From contig CAMOEO010000191.1 of the NCBI GenBank assembly GCA_946612175.1, positions 1 to 5,996 of the forward strand: DNA of 5,996 bases. Reading direction: 5' to 3'. Below are positions 1-5,043 of the stretch, piece after piece. The position numbers and the translations under genes are program-made. This DNA is from an uncultured Verrucomicrobiota bacterium (lineage in GTDB: Bacteria > Verrucomicrobiota > Kiritimatiellia > RFP12 > UBA3636). Numbering within the stretch: position 1 is the first letter of the stretch; each line of letters starts with the position of its first letter. A model generated the notes under the pieces. The model saw nothing but the letters and a program-made list of their open reading frames with translations. It was not told where the DNA came from and did not search any database.

Positions 1-302
1 TGGCGGGGTTCGTCGAGGTCGGCGAGACGGCGGAGGACGCCGTCCGCCGCGAGGTGCGCGAGGAGACGGGGCTGCGCGTGCGGGGCCTGCGCTACGCGGG
101 GTCGCAGTCGTGGCCGTTCCCGGGGTCGCTCATGCTCGCGTTCCGGGCGGAGTGGGACGGCGGCGAGCCGCGTCCCGACGGCACGGAGGTGGCGGAGTGC
201 CGCTTCTTCCGGCGCGACGCCCTTCCGGCGCTTCCCCCCGGCATGAGCATCGCGCGGCGCCTCGTCGACGCCTGGGCCGCCGAGGGCGGGCGCGGCCGCT
301 AG
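1..302 (+). CDS. nudC: NudC-type Nudix hydrolase (NAD(H) pyrophosphatase / NAD-RNA decapping), 3' part only
   Basis: The gene enters from the left edge; the reading frame begins with the codon at position 3 and stops with TAG at 300-302. About 99 residues are visible. A complete Nudix box, G-x5-E-x7-R-E-x-x-E-E-x-G-L, is encoded at 6-74 and ends in REVREETGL; its glutamates bind the catalytic divalent metals. It is followed at 102-128 by SQSWPFPGS, which matches the NudC family signature SQPWPFPxS with Ser in place of the third-position Pro. This signature separates NAD(H) diphosphatases from other Nudix enzymes. The tail (TEVAECRFFRRDALPALPP, then a helix with ARRLVDAW) matches the usual NudC C-terminus. 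Known family members hydrolyse NADH to NMNH and AMP and remove NAD caps from RNA in the cytoplasm. The N-terminal domain and any zinc-ribbon cysteines are outside the window. The GTG at 54 lies inside the Nudix box and cannot be the true start. Confidence 0.93.
   Translation, partial: AGFVEVGETAEDAVRREVREETGLRVRGLRYAGSQSWPFPGSLMLAFRAEWDGGEPRPDGTEVAECRFFRRDALPALPPGMSIARRLVDAWAAEGGRGR
299..302. other. Shared palindromic stop: two convergent genes end in one CTAG
   Basis: The plus-strand gene stops with TAG at 300-302 and the minus-strand gene stops with TAG read from 301 down to 299. Both lie in the four-base palindrome CTAG. There is no intergenic space, so any terminator for either transcript would have to lie inside the opposite coding region. 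No hairpin followed by a T-run is visible at the junction. Convergent transcripts therefore probably overlap or rely on Rho. Confidence 0.9.
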
Positions 303-3300
303 GGCGCGTAGAAGCCGCGGGCGAGGCGCTTCACGGCGCCGAGGTCGATCTTGCCGGTGCCGAGCAGCGGGATGGCGTCGACGCGGTGATAGTCCGCGGG
401 CGCGGGCTTCCAGAGGTTGGGGATGCCCTCGACGCGGTCGAGCGCCTCCTGCAGCCATGCGGGGTCGCCGCAGTCGGGGGTGTAGAGCACGACGAGCTTC
501 TCGCCCTTGCGCTCGTCCGGGACGCCCGTCACGGCGATCTTTCCCTCGCCGAGCCCCGCGGCCGAGACGATCGCCTCCTCGACGCCCTGGTGCGGCACCA
601 TCTCGCCGCCGATCTTGCTGAAGCGCGAGAGGCGGTCCGTGAGCGCGACGAAGCCGTCCTCGTCCACGAACGCGATGTCGCCCGTGCAGTACCAGCCGTC
701 CCTGTCGATCACCTCGTCCGTGAGGTCCTGCCGCCCGAGGTAGCCGAGCATCACGTTCGGGCCGCGCAGGTAGAGCAGGCCGGGCTCGTTGGGGCCGAGC
801 TCGGCGCCGGTGTCGGGGTCCACGATCTTCATCGCGATGCCCGGGCACGGCACGCCGGTGCGTCCCGGCTTGTAGCCCGGCTGCACGACGCCGCCGCCCG
901 TCCCGGGCGGGACGGACACCGCGATGCCGGGCGCCATCTCGGTGGCGCCGTAGGCTTCGAGCGGGCGCACGCCGAACTTCTCGACGTAGCCGTCGATGAG
1001 GCTCTCCTTGAGCTTCTCGCCGCCGGCCAGGACGACCTTGAGCGACGCGAAGTCCTCGGCCGACGCGCGCCGCAGGTAGAGCTGCAGGAACGTGGGCGTG
1101 CCCCAGATGAGCGTGGACTTGTTCTTCCGCACGATGTCGATCACGGTCTGCGCGTCGAGCGGGTTCGGGTGGCAGGTGGCGCGGACGTGGGTGAGGAGCG
1201 GGTACCACAGGCAGCCGATGAGGCCGAAGGAGTGGAAGAACGGCAGCACCGCGCACATGTGGTCCGCCGTGGAGGTCGCGAGCAGCATCCGCAGCGCCTC
1301 GACCTCGGAGAGGACGTTGTGGTGGCTGAGCATCACGCCCTTCGGCTCGCCCGTGGAGCCGGACGAGAAAAGCACCATCGCGGTCGAGTCCGGCCCCGTG
1401 CGGTCGGTGCGGACCATCCAGCGCATCGGAAGGAACTTCGCGCGCAGCAGCGCGCCGAGCTTGGCCGGGAGCGAGACGCCCTTCATGAGGTCCTCGAGGA
1501 AGACGTAGGTCCCCTCCGGGACGGGCAGGTCCGGGAAGCGCTCGACGAACTTGCGGCTCGTGAGGATCGTCGTGAGCCGGCACTGCCGCAGCGCCGAGGC
1601 GAACGCCGCGGTGCCGACGGTGAAGTTGAGGTTCACGGCGCTCTTGCCGAGGAGCGCGACGGCGACGTTGCAGAGCATCGCCGGACAGCAGCTCGGCAGC
1701 AGGATGCCGACATGCTCCGAGTCGCGCGTGCGGCGCTCGATCGCGCGGGCGATCACGAGGCCGCCGACGAGGGCGCGGCCCCAGGTGAGCTTCACGCCCG
1801 TCGTGTCGTCCGCGAACGGGTGGCGCCAGTAGCGCCGGCATGTCTTCACGGTCGTTTCGCCGAGCGAGCGGTGCTCGCCCTTGCGCGAGTTGAACCAGTC
1901 GCAGGAGAGCTCCATCACCGCGCGGCGGACGCGGAAGGCGTCCGTGTGCGTCGGCAGCGGCGCGCCGAACACGACGGTGACCGGGTAGCGCTTGAGGCGC
2001 AGGCGGCGGAAGTCGTTCAGGAGCTGGCCGCTGTAGTAGGAGTACATCGTCCCCCACGAGCCTCCCATGTAGACGGGCACGAGCGGGACGTCCGTCCCGC
2101 GCACGATGCGCTCGTAGCCGCGGTGGAAGGCGCGGATCGTCCCGGTGCGCGTGACGCCGCCCTCGGGGAACACGCACACCATGTAGCCCTCGTCGAGCGC
2201 GCGGCGCGCCTCCTTGAGCGCGCGGGCGACCTGCGAGGGCGAGCTCTTCGAGGAGACGGGGATCACGCGGTAGAGGCGCAGGATGGGCTTGAGGATCCGG
2301 AACTTCTCGATCATCCCGGGGTCCATGAGGAAGCGGACGCGGCGGCGCGTCGTCGCGCAGAGCAGCAGCGCGTCGAAGTAGCTGCTGTGGTTCGCGAGCA
2401 GCAGCGCCGGCCCCTCCACCGGGACGTTCTCCACGCCGATCGCGCGGACGCGGTAGAGGCTCTTCACGGCGATCGTGACGAGCATCCGCACGAAGAAGTC
2501 GCGAAGCACCCAGAGCGCGCCGAGGAACAGCGGGAGCGTCGTCGCGAACGCCGCCCACAGGCCCTGCCGCGCCGTGAGCCGCAGCGCCGAGCCTCCGACC
2601 ATCGCGAGGCCCGCGAGCAGCACGCCGAACCACGAGACGAACGAGTTGAGCGCGAGCCCCTCGCCGCGGCGGTCGGGCGGCAGGCGCATCTGCAGGAACG
2701 TGTCGAGCGGCACCACGAACATCCCCGCGCCGACGCCCGCGCTGAAGAGCAGCGCCGCGACCGCGGCCGGGGCCGGCGCGGCGCGCAGCGCGAGCCCGAA
2801 CACGCCGAGCGCGAGCAGTCCCGCGCCGATCGGCATGAGGCCCATCTCGACGTTGCGCCGCGAGAGCCGGCCCGCGACCCAGGCGCCGACCGCGATGCCG
2901 ATCGCCGCGTAGAAGAACTGGAACTGCGCGCCCTCGGTCGAGAGGCCGAGCGTGTTCACGCCGTAGGCCACCAGGTCGATCTGCAGGAACGAGGCGACCA
3001 TCGAGAAGAGGCCCGTCCCCGCCATCGCGAGCAGCAGCTCGCGGTCGTGGCGCACCCAGCCGGTCGTCCGCCACAGGCGCCGGACGAAGAGCAGGTCCGG
3101 GTGCAGGCGCGGGTTCGCGGGCGGGAGCTTCCAGACGCGGGTGCTCGCGAGCACCCCCGCCACGGCGACGAGGACGCAGAGCAGCTGCGCGGCGGTGTAG
3201 GCGCCGCTGGCCGGGAGGCCGATCTTCGCGCGCAGGAGCCACGCCGCGCCGGGCGCGGCCGCGGAGCCGAGGATGATCGCCAGGTAGCTCCACATCACGA

Positions 3301-3748
3301 GGACCGAGTTGGCCTCGGTGAGGCGCTCCTTCTTCACCAGTTCCGGCACGATGCCGTACTTGGTCGGCGAGAAGAGCGCGCTCTGGAGCGACATCAGGAA
3401 CAGGAGCGCGAACAGGAGCCACGGCGCCGAGAACCAGAAGAGCGGGACGGCGAGGACCATGACCGCGAGCTCCGCGTACTTGAGCGCGACCGTGACGCGG
3501 TTCTTGGGGAAGCGGTCCGCGAGGAAGCCCGCATAGGCCGTGAAGCAGAGGAACGGGATCGCGAAGAGGATCGTGGCGCCGCCGAGGAGGAACCCCTTCC
3601 ACTCCGGAATGAGCAGGATGAGGAACATCGTGACGAACCCCTTGAAGAGGTTGTCGTTGAAGGCGCCGAGGAACTGGGTGGCGTTGAGCCAGGCGAACGC
3701 GGCCTCCCTTTTGCGGCGGAGGGATTCGATGCGCTGGGCGAGGGTCAT
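299..3748 (-). CDS. aas: LplT-Aas fusion: MFS lysophospholipid transporter / 2-acyl-glycerophospholipid acyltransferase / acyl-ACP synthetase
   Basis: This 1149-residue inner-membrane protein probably recycles lysophospholipids by flipping them inward and re-acylating them from acyl-ACP made in situ. Residues 1-420 are an MFS transporter of the LplT type: QFLGAFNDNLFK at 25-36, a motif-A-like ADRFPKNR at 77-84, and about ten or more hydrophobic segments. Residues 430-620 are a PlsC-type acyltransferase, with HSSYFD at 454-459 (catalytic HX4D), FPEGG at 527-531 and VPLVPVY at 554-560. Residues 630-1149 are an AMP-forming ligase, with P-loop SSGSTGEPKG at 795-804, FHSFGL at 838-843, YGATE at 933-937, YCTGD at 1020-1024, a hinge near DRLSRFSKIGGEM (1038-1050) and the catalytic lysine of GTGK at K1133. 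E. coli uses separate LplT (about 397 residues) and Aas (about 719), whose sum is close to this length; similar fusions are known. All key motifs are intact. The ATG at 3748 is followed directly by conserved sequence. No Shine-Dalgarno is visible; the leader is C-rich. It lies 52 bases after a chaperone-like gene, probably in the same operon. Confidence 0.96.
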   Translation of the reverse strand: MTLAQRIESLRRKREAAFAWLNATQFLGAFNDNLFKGFVTMFLILLIPEWKGFLLGGATILFAIPFLCFTAYAGFLADRFPKNRVTVALKYAELAVMVLAVPLFWFSAPWLLFALLFLMSLQSALFSPTKYGIVPELVKKERLTEANSVLVMWSYLAIILGSAAAPGAAWLLRAKIGLPASGAYTAAQLLCVLVAVAGVLASTRVWKLPPANPRLHPDLLFVRRLWRTTGWVRHDRELLLAMAGTGLFSMVASFLQIDLVAYGVNTLGLSTEGAQFQFFYAAIGIAVGAWVAGRLSRRNVEMGLMPIGAGLLALGVFGLALRAAPAPAAVAALLFSAGVGAGMFVVPLDTFLQMRLPPDRRGEGLALNSFVSWFGVLLAGLAMVGGSALRLTARQGLWAAFATTLPLFLGALWVLRDFFVRMLVTIAVKSLYRVRAIGVENVPVEGPALLLANHSSYFDALLLCATTRRRVRFLMDPGMIEKFRILKPILRLYRVIPVSSKSSPSQVARALKEARRALDEGYMVCVFPEGGVTRTGTIRAFHRGYERIVRGTDVPLVPVYMGGSWGTMYSYYSGQLLNDFRRLRLKRYPVTVVFGAPLPTHTDAFRVRRAVMELSCDWFNSRKGEHRSLGETTVKTCRRYWRHPFADDTTGVKLTWGRALVGGLVIARAIERRTRDSEHVGILLPSCCPAMLCNVAVALLGKSAVNLNFTVGTAAFASALRQCRLTTILTSRKFVERFPDLPVPEGTYVFLEDLMKGVSLPAKLGALLRAKFLPMRWMVRTDRTGPDSTAMVLFSSGSTGEPKGVMLSHHNVLSEVEALRMLLATSTADHMCAVLPFFHSFGLIGCLWYPLLTHVRATCHPNPLDAQTVIDIVRKNKSTLIWGTPTFLQLYLRRASAEDFASLKVVLAGGEKLKESLIDGYVEKFGVRPLEAYGATEMAPGIAVSVPPGTGGGVVQPGYKPGRTGVPCPGIAMKIVDPDTGAELGPNEPGLLYLRGPNVMLGYLGRQDLTDEVIDRDGWYCTGDIAFVDEDGFVALTDRLSRFSKIGGEMVPHQGVEEAIVSAAGLGEGKIAVTGVPDERKGEKLVVLYTPDCGDPAWLQEALDRVEGIPNLWKPAPADYHRVDAIPLLGTGKIDLGAVKRLARGFYAP

Positions 3749-3755
3749 GGGCGAT

Positions 3756-3793
3756 GGGACGGGGGGGCGCAGGGTCTCGGGGAACGGGGCGGG
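3756..3793 (+). other. Predicted G-quadruplex array in the gap ahead of aas
   Basis: Six plus-strand G-runs lie at 3756-3758, 3761-3767, 3772-3774, 3779-3782, 3786-3789 and 3791-3793, with loops of 2, 4, 4, 3 and 1 bases. This meets the usual G3+N1-7 quadruplex rule with runs to spare. It occupies most of the 52-base gap between the stop of the upstream gene (3801) and the aas ATG (3748), where a ribosome-binding site would be expected. The plus strand is the template for these genes, so the RNA carries the complementary C-rich sequence, a possible Rho-loading segment. The motif is read directly; any function is inference. Confidence 0.6.
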
Positions 3794-3800
3794 AGGCGCG

Positions 3801-4265
3801 CTAGACGCGCAGGTGCGCCGCGGATTCGACGGACTCGAAGGAGTCGGAATCGCCGGAGGTGGAGCGGACGCGCTCGGCCCAGAGGTCGCAGAGCTGGAGG
3901 ATCTTCTCCAGGGAGTCGACGAAGTCCTCCGTGTCCTCGGCGGCCTGGGCGAGATCGAAGAAGTAGTTGTAGACGACGGTCTCCGTGTCGGGTTCGAGCG
4001 CGAAGTACCCGCCGGCCGTCTCCTTGCCGAAGAGTCCGCCCGCGAGCAGGTCGCGGTAGACCTCCTTCGGGGTGTCGGCCGACAGTTGCGCCACCTCGAC
4101 GAAGCAGAGGATCCGGCCCGTCGCCTCGACGAACTGCAGATTCACGTTGAAGCGGTCCTCGACGCGGACCGTGACGAGCCCCGCGTCGTCGGGCACGAGC
4201 GTGGCGATTCCGGTCTCTTCGCGGATCCGGGCAAGGAACTTTCGGTAGTCGTCGAGGGTTGGCAT
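3801..4265 (-). CDS. CesT-like type III secretion chaperone candidate (154 aa)
   Basis: This small acidic cytoplasmic protein (30 Asp/Glu against 14 Lys/Arg) has the class I (CesT/Tir-type) type III chaperone pattern. An N-terminal helix (about 2-18) is followed by beta strands at about 22-60 (VTVRVEDRFNVNLQF, then RILCFVEVAQL). A helix follows (TPKEVYRDLLAGGLF, 65-79), then the strand pair ETAGGYFALEPDTETVVYNYFF (82-103) and a long C-terminal helix (about 110-134, DFVDSLEKILQLCDLWAERV). Family members bind the N-terminal region of an effector and keep it fit for secretion. The start chosen is the ATG at 4265, with MPTLDDYRKF beginning the first helix. An in-frame start near 4406 would add an Arg/Pro-rich segment overlapping the upstream gene and is rejected. 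The last 20 residues are a Ser/Asp/Glu-rich tail. No Shine-Dalgarno is visible; a C-run sits directly ahead of the ATG. A YbjN-like protein of the same fold is an alternative. Confidence 0.55.
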   Translation of the reverse strand: MPTLDDYRKFLARIREETGIATLVPDDAGLVTVRVEDRFNVNLQFVEATGRILCFVEVAQLSADTPKEVYRDLLAGGLFGKETAGGYFALEPDTETVVYNYFFDLAQAAEDTEDFVDSLEKILQLCDLWAERVRSTSGDSDSFESVESAAHLRV

Positions 4266-4273
4266 GGCGATTC

Positions 4274-4290
4274 GGGAGGGGAGGGGGGGG
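4274..4290 (+). other. G-run array with an 8-G tract ahead of the second chaperone-like gene
   Basis: G-runs at 4274-4276, 4278-4281 and 4283-4290 are separated by single A residues. The last run is eight Gs and can be split into two, so the segment can satisfy a four-run quadruplex pattern. It lies 8-25 bases upstream of the ATG at 4265 on the minus strand, in the position of the ribosome-binding site, so the RNA leader there is almost pure C with two U residues. It closely parallels the array ahead of aas. Function is inferred only. Confidence 0.5.
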
Positions 4291-4292
4291 AG

Positions 4293-4306
4293 CGGACGGT
4301 CGTCCG
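4293..4306. repeat. Inverted repeat (6-bp stem) between the two chaperone-like genes
   Basis: CGGACG at 4293-4298 and CGTCCG at 4301-4306 are perfect reverse complements around GT, giving a short tight hairpin (more realistically five pairs with a four-base loop). In the minus-strand transcript it starts eight bases after the TAA of the upstream chaperone-like gene. It is followed by a C/U tract rather than a U-run, so it is not a normal intrinsic terminator. It could be a 3'-end-stabilising or processing hairpin. Confidence 0.4.
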
Positions 4307-4314
4307 ATGCGTGC

Positions 4315-4761
4315 TTAGACCTGGAAGAATCCGTTTGCGCCGAAGGCGGAGGAGTTCTCCTTTTCGGCCGCGGCGGCGGCCTCCGCCGCGGGCCGGTAGT
4401 CCGCAAGGAGCTTGCGCCAGGATTCCGCCCGGTTGACGAAGGCCTCGAGTGCGGCGTCGAACGCCTCGCCGTCGAGGCTCGCGAGGGAGAGGCGCCGCAC
4501 CAGAACGTAGCGCTCGTTCTCCTTCGATTTGGCGAAGAAGGCGTCCGAGTCGAGGTTCGCCTCGAGCATCAGGTCCGCGAAGACGGCGGCGCCCTCGGGC
4601 GGCGGGTCGCCGATCTCGGCGGTGGCGAGCAGATCTCCGCCGGAGGAGGCGAGAAGGATGGCGATGCCGTCCACGTCGATCGCGGCCGCGCCGTCCTCGA
4701 CGGCGAGGCCCTCCACGCCGTGGCGCGCGGCGAAGTCGGCGATGAGTTCGGGGAATTCCAT
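4315..4761 (-). CDS. CesT-like type III secretion chaperone candidate (148 aa), first gene of the operon
   Basis: This acidic protein (27 Asp/Glu against 11 Lys/Arg) shows the CesT/Tir-chaperone pattern clearly. An N-terminal helix (MEFPELIADFAARHGV) is followed by beta strands at about 18-50 (GLAVEDGAAAIDVDG, IAILLASSG, DLLATAEIG). A PPP turn leads into the helix GAAVFADLMLEANL (57-70), then a strand YVLVRRLSL (85-93) and the typical final helix, LDGEAFDAALEAFVNRAESWRKLLADY (96-122). Class I chaperones are homodimers of about 130-150 residues that bind one or a few secreted effectors, and the length fits. After the domain comes an Ala/Glu-rich tail (about 124-136) ending in FGANGFFQV. The ATG at 4761 is supported by helix 1 and a weak AGAAG eight bases upstream. 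It is only distantly similar to the next gene, so they are not recent duplicates. A good promoter lies about 100 bases upstream. No effector gene is adjacent, so the substrate is unknown. Confidence 0.6.
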   Translation of the reverse strand: MEFPELIADFAARHGVEGLAVEDGAAAIDVDGIAILLASSGGDLLATAEIGDPPPEGAAVFADLMLEANLDSDAFFAKSKENERYVLVRRLSLASLDGEAFDAALEAFVNRAESWRKLLADYRPAAEAAAAAEKENSSAFGANGFFQV

Positions 4762-4769
4762 GGTGCGTT

Positions 4770-4774
4770 CTTCT
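4770..4774 (-). promoter_or_regulatory. Weak ribosome-binding site of the first chaperone-like gene
   Basis: Read on the minus strand this is AGAAG, four of five bases matching AGGAG, ending eight bases before the ATG at 4761. It supports that start. It is the only Shine-Dalgarno-like site I could find for the three clustered minus-strand genes. Confidence 0.35.
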
Positions 4775-4796
4775 GGTTCGGGAGTTGGCTGGTTCG
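4774..4796. repeat. Two 7-base direct repeats in the leader of the chaperone-like gene
   Basis: TGGTTCG occurs at 4774-4780 and again at 4790-4796, a 16-base period, and GGGTTCA follows at 4798-4804. In the RNA leader this reads as two CGAACCA copies plus a related TGAACCC. They could be a repeated protein- or RNA-binding site, but seven bases repeated once is weak evidence. Confidence 0.3.
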
Positions 4797-4797
4797 A

Positions 4798-4819
4798 GGG
4801 TTCAGGGGGGGGCGGGGGG
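4798..4819 (+). other. G-run array (8-G and 6-G tracts) in the leader of the first chaperone-like gene
   Basis: GGG at 4798-4800, eight Gs at 4805-4812 and six Gs at 4814-4819 are separated by TTCA and a single C. Splitting the eight-G run gives four runs of three with loops of 4, 2 and 1, a possible quadruplex. The array lies between the predicted promoter and the ATG at 4761, so the transcript carries a C-rich tract about 37-58 bases ahead of the start. It is the third such array in this gene cluster. Confidence 0.5.
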
Positions 4820-4858
4820 CGGTTGCCGGCTGCCGGTTTTCGGAATCGGAAAGGCGGT

Positions 4859-4888
4859 ATTCTACACGAAACCGGGATGGATTGTCAG
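4859..4888 (-). promoter_or_regulatory. Sigma70-type promoter for the chaperone-like genes and aas
   Basis: On the minus strand, CTGACA (4888-4883, five of six against TTGACA) and TAGAAT (4864-4859, five of six against TATAAT) are 18 bases apart. They lie in a local AT-richer patch of otherwise very GC-rich DNA, with AATTTT just upstream of the -35. Transcription would start near 4850-4853, giving a leader of about 90 bases to the ATG at 4761. The site is well placed to serve the three genes downstream. No operator with clear dyad symmetry was seen over it. Confidence 0.6.
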
Positions 4889-4932
4889 CAAAATTCCTCC
4901 CCGCCGCGAGGCCGGACGCCGCAAGGGGGCGG

Positions 4933-5043
4933 CTAGGGCCAGATGACGGAGACGGCTTCCGTCGCGTCGCCGAGGACGGTTTCGAGGGGCCGCACGAGCG
5001 GACTCCAGTCGGCGCCCGCGGTGCCTTTCGGGAATCGCCTCAT
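4933..5043 (-). CDS. Possible 36-residue small protein overlapping the phosphorylase stop (ATGA)
   Basis: An ATG at 5043-5041 overlaps the TGA stop of the phosphorylase (5042-5040) as ATGA, an arrangement typical of translational coupling. The frame runs 36 codons to TAG at 4935-4933. The product starts MRRFPKGTAGADWSP, ends AVSVIWP, and resembles no family I recognise. About 86% of its codons end in G or C, like the real genes here, and it has no low-complexity bias. It has no Shine-Dalgarno. It could equally be a chance open frame in GC-rich 3' DNA. No predicted membrane segment or signal peptide is visible. It ends about 45 bases before the -35 of the next promoter. Confidence 0.25.
   Translation of the reverse strand: MRRFPKGTAGADWSPLVRPLETVLGDATEAVSVIWP

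Noticed and set aside
54..302. Treating the Nudix gene as a complete 82-residue protein starting at GTG 54
   Set aside because: The Nudix box begins upstream at position 6 in the same frame, so the gene is cut by the window edge.
3796..3810. Inverted repeat GCGCG / CGCGC around the stop of the second chaperone-like gene
   Set aside because: Five alternating GC pairs are expected by chance in DNA of this composition, and no U-run follows.
110..4150. A 1346-codon plus-strand open frame antisense to aas
   Set aside because: It is codon-for-codon in register with aas on the other strand, so it stays open simply because aas uses no TTA, CTA or TCA codons. Its product is an Arg/Glu/Ala/His-rich shadow without any domain, and it runs past the gene borders.
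4266..4406. Upstream start for the second chaperone-like gene, giving 201 residues
   Set aside because: The extra 47 residues are Arg/Pro-rich, overlap the preceding gene on the same strand and precede the natural first helix.
4918..4933. Possible terminator hairpin after the phosphorylase (GCCGC / GCGGC, 6-base loop)
   Set aside because: The stem is only 5 pairs and in the minus-strand RNA no U-run follows directly; the nearest T-run is about 25 bases on and belongs to the promoter region.
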